A program made the translations under genes and the position numbers. The notes beneath the pieces are model-generated. The model made no database searches and had not been told where the DNA came from. It saw only the letters and a program-made list of their open reading frames with translations. A stretch of 17,660 nucleotides of DNA from SLQH01 sp964612995. Its GTDB lineage: Bacteria > Planctomycetota > UBA11346. Numbering within the stretch: the stretch's first letter is position 1; each line of letters opens with the position of its first letter. The DNA lies in the NCBI GenBank assembly GCA_964612995.1, contig CAZTGE010000083.1, positions 1 to 17,660 of the forward strand, given 5' to 3'. Below, one piece after another: positions 10,133-17,660 of this stretch.

Positions 10133-10520
10133 TTGCAGAGGGGGCGCTTTCTGCAGAGGGGGCGCTTTTTGCAGAGGGGGCGCTGCCCCCTCGCGCCTTC
10201 GGCGCGTACCCCCACGCGCCTCTGTCGTCGCTCGCCAGCTGCGCTGGCGTTCTCGGCGGGCCTGCGGCCCATTTTCGCCGAGAAACGCTCCTCTGTCGGC
10301 CGGTCGCCCGGCGTGGCCGGGCTCCTTTCTGCAGAGGGGGCGTTTTTTGCAGAGGGGGCGCTGCCCCCTCGCGCCTTCGGCGCGTACCCCCTCGCGCCTT
10401 CGGCGCGTACCCCCACGCGCCTTTGGGGCGTACCCCCCACGCGCCTCTGTCGTCGCTCGCCAGCTTTGCTGGCGTTTCCGGCGGCGCTTCGCGCCATTGT
10501 CGCCGGAAAGCGCTCCTCTG
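10133..10520 (+). repeat. Hairpin-rich repeat array between dnaG and rpoD
   Basis: Two diverged copies of a composite element fill the dnaG-rpoD gap. The parts in order are: 18-bp G-rich tandem units GCAGAGGGGGCGCTTT (10135, 10153, 10171; again 10331, 10349); hairpin GAGGGGGC-GCT-GCCCCCTC (10174-10192); CGCGCC-TTC-GGCGCG (10192-10206); CGCCAGC-TGC-GCTGGCG (10233-10249); a compound hairpin TTCTCGGCG...CGCCGAGAA (10250-10284) holding an inner GGCC-TGC-GGCC; and CCCGGC-GTG-GCCGGG (10307-10321). In the second copy a 23/24-bp unit is tandemly repeated three times (10370, 10393, 10416) and the compound hairpin returns at 10475-10509 with compensating changes. The same family, inverted, occurs at 17281-17660. 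Long open frames across it are low-complexity and not believable as genes. Confidence 0.9.
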
Positions 10521-10611
10521 TCGCTGCTGGCAGTGGTTGGGGCTGTGAGGAGCGCGGCGCGATCGAGTCCAAACCCTGTTGTCGCAGGGATTTGCGCAGT
10601 GTATAAAGCAC

Positions 10612-10638
10612 TTGCGCAGATCGCGGCGACAGTATAAT
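10612..10638 (+). promoter_or_regulatory. rpoD promoter
   Basis: A perfect -10 box TATAAT (10633-10638) is preceded by TTGCGC (10612-10617, 15-base spacer) or, with the preferred 17-base spacer, ACTTGC (10610-10615). The expected transcript has a leader of about 80 bases before the rpoD ATG. It lies just beyond the repeat array, so rpoD can be transcribed independently of dnaG. Confidence 0.65.
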
Positions 10639-10727
10639 TGTGTTTCGCCGTCCTCTGATGGTACGGGGCGGACACTCCATCTCCTCCCCACAGTGCGAGG
10701 CATCCAGGCAAGGAGCACAGGGAACGT

Positions 10728-12467
10728 ATGGCCGATCAGAAGGCAGCCGACGCCGGCGCCACCATCCTGAGCATTGAAGAAACCGTCAAGAATCTGGTCA
10801 AGCAAGCCGAAGGCAAGGGCATGGTCACCTATGACCAGCTCAATGCCTTGTTGCCCGACGTGGCCAACGAGCCCGAACAGCTCGACATGATCCTGGAACA
10901 GCTCGAGAGCAAGGGTCTCGAACTGGTCGAGGAGCTGCCAGAAGACGTGGACGCCGCCACCACCACCACCACCAAGGCCGGTGACGAGAAGAACCCCTTC
11001 GCCGAAGTCGACGCGGAATCTGACGAAGAGGAGGCCGCCGCGCCGGCCGAGACCGAGACCAGCATCCTCCAGGCGCTGCAGGTCACCCAGGGCGACACCG
11101 AGTTGTCGGAGAAGATCGACGACCCGGTGCGGATGTACCTCTCCCAGATGGGCGAGATCCCGCTGCTCACGCGCGATGAAGAGATCGAACTCGCGCGACG
11201 GATCGAGATCTACCGCGAGGGCTTCCGGCGCAAGGTCATGACCATGCCCTTCGCCGTGCGTCGCGGCATCGCCTGGATCGAGGAGCAGAAGGAGATCAAG
11301 GAACTCCAGGAGAAGAACGCGAAGAGCCATGGCTCCTCGCCCTCGCGTGACGACTACCTCGATCGGGCCGAGAGCCATCTCGCCAGCCTCTACCAGCTCA
11401 ACGAGCACATCCAGGACCTGATCATCCAGCTGGTCGACGGTGAGGGGGGCCATCGTGAGTACCAGGTGCTCGGCAACCGCCTCAAGCGCTCCTTCCGCCT
11501 CTGCGACGAGATGGAGCTCGACGCGAAGACCGTGATCCAGGTCAAAGACGAGATGCTCGACGTGCGCCGCCGGATCCTCCGCCTGCGCCGCGAGGTGATG
11601 CAGAACCGGTCGTCCAAACCGATGGTCGCCGAGAAGCAGGAGCGGCTGCGCGAGATCGCGGTCGAGATCGGCGAGCCGATCCCGTATTTCATCGATCGTT
11701 GCTATGCGGTGTCCAAGCGTTTCCGCTTGTACGAGGATGCGAAGCAGAAGCTCTCCTGCGGCAACCTGCGTCTGGTGGTCTCTATCGCCAAGAAATACCG
11801 CAATCGCGGCCTCTCCTTCCTCGACCTGATCCAGGAAGGCAACGCCGGACTGATGAAGGCGGTCGAGAAGTACGAGTACAAACGCGGCTACAAGTTCTCG
11901 ACCTACGCCACCTGGTGGATCCGTCAGGGGATCACCCGCGCCATCGCCGATCAGGCCCGAACCATCCGGATCCCGGTGCACATGATCGAGACCATGGGCA
12001 AGCTGCGGAAGATCCAGAAGGACATCCTCCAGGACACCGGCCGCGAGGCGACTATCGAAGAGGTCGCCGACCGCGCTGGCATATCGGTCGCGGAGTGCAA
12101 GCGGATCATCAAGGTCTCCAAGCATCCGATCTCGCTCGATCGCCCCATCGGTGACAGCGACGACTGCTACTTCGGCGACTTCCTCGAGGACAAGTCGGTC
12201 GAGAATCCGGCCAACATCTCCTCGAACGAAGTGCTCAAGGAGAAGATCACCGAGGTGCTCGACACCCTCACCGACCGCGAGCGCGAGATCATCTGCCTGC
12301 GCTACGGCATCGGCGACGGTTACACCTATACCCTCGAAGAGGTCGGTCGCCGCTTCAACGTCACCCGCGAGCGCGTCCGCCAGATCGAGGCCAAGGCGAT
12401 CAAGAAGCTGCAGCACCCGATCCGCAGCCGGAAGCTCGAGGGCTTCATCGACACCAAGACCTACTGA
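10728..12467 (+). CDS. rpoD: Housekeeping RNA polymerase sigma factor RpoD
   Basis: 579 aa primary sigma70 factor directing RNA polymerase to -35/-10 promoters. Region 1.1 is about 1-75, then an acidic Thr-rich linker (DAATTTTTKAGDEKN); region 1.2 begins at DPVRMYLSQMGEIPLLTR (about 130). A charged non-conserved insert of roughly 190 residues follows, then region 2 (NLRLVVSIAKKYRNRGLSFL from about 346, with the -10 recognition helix near FSTYATWWIRQGITRAI), region 3, and region 4 with the -35 helix-turn-helix (TLEEVGRRFNVTRERVRQIE, about 535-554). The motif GIGDGYTYTLEEVG and the ending HPIRSRKLEGFID are planctomycete-like in my recollection. AAGGAG at 10710-10715 precedes the ATG by 12 bases. 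It has its own promoter and leader downstream of the repeat array. Confidence 0.97.
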   Translation: MADQKAADAGATILSIEETVKNLVKQAEGKGMVTYDQLNALLPDVANEPEQLDMILEQLESKGLELVEELPEDVDAATTTTTKAGDEKNPFAEVDAESDEEEAAAPAETETSILQALQVTQGDTELSEKIDDPVRMYLSQMGEIPLLTRDEEIELARRIEIYREGFRRKVMTMPFAVRRGIAWIEEQKEIKELQEKNAKSHGSSPSRDDYLDRAESHLASLYQLNEHIQDLIIQLVDGEGGHREYQVLGNRLKRSFRLCDEMELDAKTVIQVKDEMLDVRRRILRLRREVMQNRSSKPMVAEKQERLREIAVEIGEPIPYFIDRCYAVSKRFRLYEDAKQKLSCGNLRLVVSIAKKYRNRGLSFLDLIQEGNAGLMKAVEKYEYKRGYKFSTYATWWIRQGITRAIADQARTIRIPVHMIETMGKLRKIQKDILQDTGREATIEEVADRAGISVAECKRIIKVSKHPISLDRPIGDSDDCYFGDFLEDKSVENPANISSNEVLKEKITEVLDTLTDREREIICLRYGIGDGYTYTLEEVGRRFNVTRERVRQIEAKAIKKLQHPIRSRKLEGFIDTKTY

Positions 12468-12724
12468 GCGGCCGGGTCCGCCTTATACTGGCGCCGGGGG
12501 TACGCGGTACTCGCGGGCCGGCCTGCGGATGGGCGCGTCTCTGCTTCACGATGGCGTCAAGCAGGCGAGGCTGTGCGACGTAGAAGCATTGGCCGCTGCG
12601 GTGTCGGGATCAAACCATGGTGTAACGGTGACTGCGCGGCGCTATCCTGGCCATGGCCGTCAAATGCAGGCCCAGGCTCGATGAGGTTTGTTGCAACGAT
12701 GGCGGTCCTGTGAGAGGAGGAGCC

Positions 12725-13168
12725 ATGTCTGGTCCCATGTCCGTCAACATCGGCCTGCTGATCCTGCGCGTGGGCATCGGCGCCGCATTCATGTTCTACG
12801 GGATTCCCAAGCTGATCGGCGGGCCCGGGGAGTGGGCCGGCCTCGGGCAGGCGATGGGTTCGCTGGGCATCAGTTTCGCCCCGGCCTTCTGGGGGTTCAT
12901 GGCTGCGATCAGCATGGCTCTCGGCGGTCTGCTGCTGATCATCGGCCTGATGGTGCGCCCAGCGGCCGCGTTCATGTGCGCGACTATGCTGGTGGCGACG
13001 CTGATGCATCTGCGCGTCGGCGATCCGGCCACCAACACCCTGCACGCGGCCGAGATGGCTTTGGTCTTCCTTGCGCTGGTGTTCACCGGCGCCGGCCGCT
13101 ACCACCTGCCCTGCCCGCTGTGCTCCGGCAGCTCGGCGGCGGGAGCCTCGGCGTCGGCCGAGCGGTGA
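12725..13168 (+). CDS. DoxX-family membrane protein with C-terminal CxxC
   Basis: 147 aa with about four hydrophobic segments (roughly 8-30, 52-76, 79-97, 105-123), matching the DoxX fold of small membrane proteins linked to redox systems. The cytoplasmic or periplasmic tail carries CPLC (Cys130, Cys133), a possible thiol-disulfide or metal motif. The start ATG has a strong GAGAGGAGG ribosome site (12711-12720 region); an upstream in-frame extension to 12653 lacks one. The stop overlaps the GTG start of the flavoprotein gene, so the two are probably co-translated. The 257 bases upstream of it (12468-12724) show no gene. The exact function is unknown; known DoxX proteins partner oxidoreductases. 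Confidence 0.85.
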   Translation: MSGPMSVNIGLLILRVGIGAAFMFYGIPKLIGGPGEWAGLGQAMGSLGISFAPAFWGFMAAISMALGGLLLIIGLMVRPAAAFMCATMLVATLMHLRVGDPATNTLHAAEMALVFLALVFTGAGRYHLPCPLCSGSSAAGASASAER

Positions 13169-14319
13169 AGCGGGTCCTCGTCTGTGGCGGCGGCTACGCC
13201 GGTCTGGCCGCGGCGCGGTATCTCGGCCGGCACGGATCCGACGTCTGCAACTGTGTGTTGATCGATCGGCGCAGCGCGAGCGAGGCGCTGCCGGTGCTGC
13301 CCGAGATCCCGGCGCGCAACGTCCGCCCGGCCGGGCTGCGCTGCGATCTGGCCCGCGCAGCCCGGCATGGCGGCTACGGCTTCGTGTGCGACGAGGTGGT
13401 CGCCATCGACCCCGACACACGCACGGTGATCGGCCGCGGCGGCAAGCACGCCTACGACGCGCTGATCCTCGCCACCGGCGCGGTGACCAATTATTATGGC
13501 AACGAGGATGCCATCGCCCACGCGTATCCCTTTCGCAGCACTGCGCACGCCGTGGAGCTGACCCGTGCGCTCGATCGCGATCCGGCCAGGCCGCTGGTGG
13601 TCTGCGGCGGGGGCTACACCGGCGTCGAACTGGCCACCGCCGCCCGTCGCCGGGCCCGCGCCTGCGGGATCGAGCGTCGGATCGAGCTGGTCGACCTCGC
13701 GCCTGAACCATGCGCGACCCTCCCCCCGGTCATCCGGCGATATATCGCCGCGCATATCGATCGCCTCGGCATCGCTTTCCGTGGCGAGACCACGGTCGAC
13801 GCGGCCGATGGCCGCGGTCTCGCCTTGACCGACGGAACCCGCTATCCGGACGCCCTGCTGGCCTGGTCGGCCGGGGTCCACCCGGGTGCCTGCGTCGACG
13901 GGCTCGAGGTCGAGCGCGGACCGGGCCGACGTCTGCGGGTCGACGCACATCTGCGCCTCGGCCGGCCCGAGGTCTTCGCCGCCGGCGATCTCGCGGCCTT
14001 CACCCATGCCGGCAGCGAACTGCGCATGAGCGTGCAGTTCTCGCGTCAGGAAGGGCGCTACGCCGCGATCAACGCCCTGGCCCACCTGCGCGGGGGCGAG
14101 CCGACACCGTTTTGCCCCCGGGATCCCGGCTATCTCGTCCCCATGGCCCACAACCGGGCCTGTGGCGACGTGCTCGGCCGGCGGATCTTCGGTCGCGTGC
14201 CGATGGGCCTGCATTTCGCGATGGCGGTGGCCTTCGATTACGGCGGGGACAACCGCATGATGCTCGCTAGCGACCTGCTCGGCTCCTGGGCCGCGTGGGG
14301 GCATCCGGGGCGGATCTGA
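13165..14319 (+). CDS. NDH-2-like FAD/NAD(P)-dependent oxidoreductase
   Basis: 384 aa flavoprotein of the type II NADH dehydrogenase / sulfide:quinone reductase superfamily. The FAD Rossmann motif is CGGGYAGLAAA (7-17), then ATGAVTNYYG (103-112), a second NAD(P) Rossmann motif VVCGGGYTGVELATAA (145-160), and the FAD-closing VFAAGDLAAF (270-279). The length is a little under typical NDH-2 (about 400-430). No clear C-terminal amphipathic anchor and no SQR cysteine pair in the usual places were recognised, so quinone reduction is inferred. The GTG start (13165-13167) overlaps the DoxX stop (GTGA); the longer open frame to 12688 is out of the DoxX frame and not needed. It could supply electrons to the adjacent DoxX protein in the membrane. 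Confidence 0.85.
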   Translation: MKRVLVCGGGYAGLAAARYLGRHGSDVCNCVLIDRRSASEALPVLPEIPARNVRPAGLRCDLARAARHGGYGFVCDEVVAIDPDTRTVIGRGGKHAYDALILATGAVTNYYGNEDAIAHAYPFRSTAHAVELTRALDRDPARPLVVCGGGYTGVELATAARRRARACGIERRIELVDLAPEPCATLPPVIRRYIAAHIDRLGIAFRGETTVDAADGRGLALTDGTRYPDALLAWSAGVHPGACVDGLEVERGPGRRLRVDAHLRLGRPEVFAAGDLAAFTHAGSELRMSVQFSRQEGRYAAINALAHLRGGEPTPFCPRDPGYLVPMAHNRACGDVLGRRIFGRVPMGLHFAMAVAFDYGGDNRMMLASDLLGSWAAWGHPGRI

Positions 14320-14325
14320 TCTGGC

Positions 14326-14344
14326 ACTCACGCTGCGCGTGAGT
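14326..14344. terminator. Convergent hairpin between the flavoprotein and fumarase beta genes
   Basis: A perfect 8-bp stem ACTCACGC / GCGTGAGT with a 3-base loop lies in the 45-base gap between two convergent stop codons (14319 and 14365). There is no clear T-run. Its position suggests it marks the ends of both transcripts. Confidence 0.55.
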
Positions 14345-14364
14345 CGCGCCGTGTCGGCCACGGC

Positions 14365-14916
14365 TCAGCCGGTGGCGCGGTAGAGCGAGTTGCCGCTGCT
14401 GTCGATGGCCACGATGGCCGGGAAATCGTTGACCTCCAGGCGGTGGATCGCCTCGGGCCCGAGGTCCTCGTAGGCGACCACGTCGGCGTAATCGATGCAT
14501 TCGGCGAGCAGCGCCGCGGCGCCGCCGGTCGCGGCGAGGTAGACGCAGCCGTGTGCGCGCATGGCGTCGATCACCGCGGGTCCGCGCGGCCCCTTGCCGA
14601 CCATCGCTCGCAGGCCGCTGCGCGCGATCAGTTCCGGGGTGTAGGGATCCATCCGCGCGCTGGTGGTCGGCCCGGCGCTGCCGATGATCCGGCCGGGTGG
14701 AGCCGGCGAGGGTCCGACGTAGTAGAGCAGCTGCCCCGTGAGGTCGACCGGCAGGGCTTCGCCCGCCGCGAGCGCGGCGCAGAGGCGTTTGTGGGCCGCG
14801 TCGCGGGCGGTGTAGATCGTCCCGCTGATGCGCACGCGGGTTCCGGCGCGCAGCGTGTCCACCGCCTCGGCTGTCAGCGGTGCGCGCAAGGTGACGGTCG
14901 GCTCGGCGTCGCTCAC
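14365..14916 (-). CDS. Fumarate hydratase class I, beta subunit
   Basis: 183 aa. This is the small swivelling subunit of the two-subunit [4Fe-4S] fumarase, which interconverts fumarate and malate. Family features include LRAGTRVRISGTIYTARDAAHKR near 22-44 (split RISGTIYTARDAAHKR), YYVGPSPAP and GRIIGSAGPTTSARMDPYTP (substrate-binding region), MVGKGPRG, and YEDLGPEAIHRLEVNDFPA near the end. The GTG start (14914-14916) overlaps the alpha-subunit stop (GTGA), so the pair should be translationally coupled. The alternative within the family is L-tartrate dehydratase beta; pairing with malic enzyme favours fumarase. Confidence 0.92.
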   Translation of the reverse strand: MSDAEPTVTLRAPLTAEAVDTLRAGTRVRISGTIYTARDAAHKRLCAALAAGEALPVDLTGQLLYYVGPSPAPPGRIIGSAGPTTSARMDPYTPELIARSGLRAMVGKGPRGPAVIDAMRAHGCVYLAATGGAAALLAECIDYADVVAYEDLGPEAIHRLEVNDFPAIVAIDSSGNSLYRATG

Positions 14917-15758
14917 AGGCGCACCTGCGCGTGGCGAGCGGCGTGGCAGTTGAGACAGACCGCCACCGGCAGCGAAGCGATGTGGCAGGGATGGTGCTCC
15001 AGGTGGACCGCCAGCGCGGTGGAATCGCCGCCGAGGCCCTGGGGGCCGATGCCGCTGGCGTTGATCTGCTCGAGGATCTCGCCCTCGAGCTCGGCGTAGG
15101 CCGGATCGGGATGCGGCTGGCCGATCGGGCGCAACAAAGCGCGCTTGCCCAGGATCATGGCTGTTTCCGCGGTGCCCCCGACCCCGACGCCGACCACCGT
15201 TGGCGGGCAGGGATTGCCGTCGGCCGCAATCACCGCCTCGACCACAGCTTCGAGCACCCCGTCACGGCCATCGGCTGGCTTGAGCATCACCAGCTGACTC
15301 ATGTTCTCGCTACCGCCACCTTTCGGGGCCAGGGTCAGAGTCAGGTGGTCCCCCGGCACGCTGCTGATATGGATCACCGGGGGGCAGTTGTCGCCGGTGT
15401 TGGCGCGGGCGAAGAGGGGGTCGTCGACGATCGACTTGCGCAGGTAGCCCTCGCAGTAGCCGCGGCGGATGCCCGTGGTGATCGCCGCGCTCAGCCCCGG
15501 AGATTCGATCGCCACCCCGCAGCCCAACTCGGCGAAGACCACGGCGAAACCGGTGTCCTGGCAGATGGGCAGGCGCTTGTCCGCAGCGATGCGGGCGTTG
15601 TCGATGCACTGCTGCAGGATGTCGCGCGCGCGTGGGTTGCGCTCGTTCGCGCGGGTCGCGTGCAGGGCCGCGACCACGTCCGCCGGCAGGTCGCAGGCGG
15701 CGGTGCGGCAGAGCTCGGCCACGGCCCCGGCCACGGTCTCGGGATCGAGCGTGCGCAT
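14913..15758 (-). CDS. Fumarate hydratase class I, alpha subunit
   Basis: 281 aa catalytic subunit that should hold a [4Fe-4S] cluster. The three likely cluster cysteines are Cys66 (LPICQDTGFAVVF), Cys184 (GNPCPPTVVGVGVGGT) and Cys271 (VAVCLNCHAARHA). Other class I motifs are NTGDNCPPVIH (120-130) and PKGGGSENMSQL (145-156). The enzyme of this class is oxygen-sensitive. The start ATG has AGGA at good spacing. It lies 57 bases downstream of the malic enzyme gene on the same strand, so the pair is probably one operon that links the fumarate/malate step to malate decarboxylation. L-tartrate dehydratase alpha is the family alternative. Confidence 0.93.
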   Translation of the reverse strand: MRTLDPETVAGAVAELCRTAACDLPADVVAALHATRANERNPRARDILQQCIDNARIAADKRLPICQDTGFAVVFAELGCGVAIESPGLSAAITTGIRRGYCEGYLRKSIVDDPLFARANTGDNCPPVIHISSVPGDHLTLTLAPKGGGSENMSQLVMLKPADGRDGVLEAVVEAVIAADGNPCPPTVVGVGVGGTAETAMILGKRALLRPIGQPHPDPAYAELEGEILEQINASGIGPQGLGGDSTALAVHLEHHPCHIASLPVAVCLNCHAARHAQVRL

Positions 15759-15815
15759 GCCGCCATCCTGCCGCAGCTGGCTGCGGGTGAAACCGTCATT
15801 CTCGGCCGGGCCGGC

Positions 15816-17102
<1,287 letters not shown>

Positions 17103-17280
17103 GGTGCGGGTTCTCTCCAGGAGGCGGGGGACAGGTGACCGGCGCAGCGCGCGCTGAGCAGTCTTCACGCAGTCCGGGGGAGTCAACCACCGGTGGGCCG
17201 ACTGCTCTGCAGGCGGCTCGAAGCGCGCGTCTTCATCAGCGACGTCGCCGCGTTTTCCGCAAGCCTACGGCCATAATCGC

Positions 17281-17660
17281 CAGCGCAGCTGGCGAGTGAC
17301 GACAGAGGCCGTGGGGGTACGCGGCGAAGCCGCGAGGGGGCAGCGCCCCCTCTGTAAACCGGAGCCCAGCCAGGCCTGGCTGGGCGACCGGCCGACCGAG
17401 GAACGCTTCTCGGCGAAAATGGGCCGCAGGCCCGCCGAGAACGCCAGCGCAGCTGGCGAGTGACGACAGAGGCCGTGGGGGTACGCGGCGAAGCCGCGAG
17501 GGGGCAGCGCCCCCTCTGTAAACCGGAGCCCAGCCAGGCCTGGCTGGGCGACCGGCCGACCGAGGAACGCTTCTCGGCGAAAATGGGCCGCAGGCCCGCC
17601 GAGAACGCCAGCGCAGCTGGCGAGTGACGACAGAGGCCGTGGGGGTACGCGGCGAAGCCG
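17281..17660. repeat. 164-bp tandem hairpin array (2.3 copies, runs off the window)
   Basis: The gene-free end 17103-17660 holds a tandem repeat with an exact 164-bp period (starts 17281, 17445, 17609). Each unit carries CGCGGC-GAA-GCCGCG (17320-17334), GAGGGGGC-AGC-GCCCCCTC (17334-17352), a perfect 20-bp palindrome CCCAGCCAGGCCTGGCTGGG (17365-17384), and a compound hairpin TTCTCGGCG...CGCCGAGAA (17407-17441) with an inner GGGCC-GCA-GGCCC; CGCCAG/CTGGCG spans each junction. The unit is the reverse complement of the dnaG-rpoD element with paired differences. Near-identical copies imply recent amplification or gene conversion. A diverged partial copy lies just before 17281. Nothing else is seen in 17103-17280. 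Confidence 0.93.

Noticed and set aside
10030..10711. Repetitive minus- and plus-strand open frames in the dnaG-rpoD gap
   Set aside because: The repeat has no stops in several frames, giving peptides that simply echo the hairpin units; no ribosome sites fit.
9918..12416. 832-residue minus-strand open frame opposite rpoD and the repeat array
   Set aside because: Antisense shadow of rpoD joined to repeat-derived sequence; no domain, and rpoD on the plus strand is certain.
12484..12489. TATACT just after rpoD as a promoter
   Set aside because: No acceptable -35 at suitable spacing and no gene starts within 200 bases of it.
17281..17660. CRISPR array
   Set aside because: The 164-bp units are contiguous and identical with no unique spacers and no cas genes.

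Overview
The window is high in G+C and densely coding, and most likely comes from a Planctomycetota bacterium, possibly of the Phycisphaerae type. The main argument is the housekeeping sigma factor. Its region 4 reads RYGIGDGYTYTLEEVG and it ends in HPIRSRKLEGF, which resembles planctomycete RpoD from memory and not the proteobacterial form. A ClpC-McsA-McsB set and a kinase-like fusion protein fit that phylum too. The assignment is by recognition only; no search was run.

Layout. 49-2676 (minus): a large protein joining a degenerate Ser/Thr-kinase fold to a FapA/DUF342 domain and a coiled coil. 2935-3010 (minus): tRNA-Lys(CTT), with a strong terminator hairpin behind it and a promoter at the end of clpC. 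3123-7648 (minus): the protein-arginine-phosphorylation and proteolysis module, in the order mcsA, mcsB (4-base overlap), a 300-base gap holding a nested inverted repeat, then clpC. No ctsR repressor gene lies between the mcsA start and the divergent gene upstream. 7828-8244 (plus): a small thioesterase, divergent from mcsA. 8309-10126 and 10728-12467 (plus): dnaG and rpoD, without rpsU. They are separated by 600 bases that hold a hairpin-rich repeat array and then the rpoD promoter. 12725-14319 (plus): a DoxX-family membrane protein overlapping an NDH-2-like flavoprotein. 14365-17102 (minus, convergent): a probable operon of malic enzyme, fumarase alpha and fumarase beta. 17281-17660: a 164-bp tandem array of the same hairpin-rich repeat family, running off the window.

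How the genes work together. McsB should mark arginines on damaged proteins, McsA should activate it through zinc motifs, and ClpC should unfold the marked proteins for ClpP, which is not in this window. DnaG and RpoD are core replication and transcription factors. Fumarase and malic enzyme connect fumarate to malate to pyruvate. The DoxX and flavoprotein pair looks like a small membrane redox unit.

The most unusual signal is the repeat family at 10133-10520 and 17281-17660. Copies differ in sequence, yet many of the differences are paired changes that keep the hairpins intact (G-C to C-G, C-G to T-A, and so on). That indicates the secondary structure itself is maintained. I do not recognise this family.
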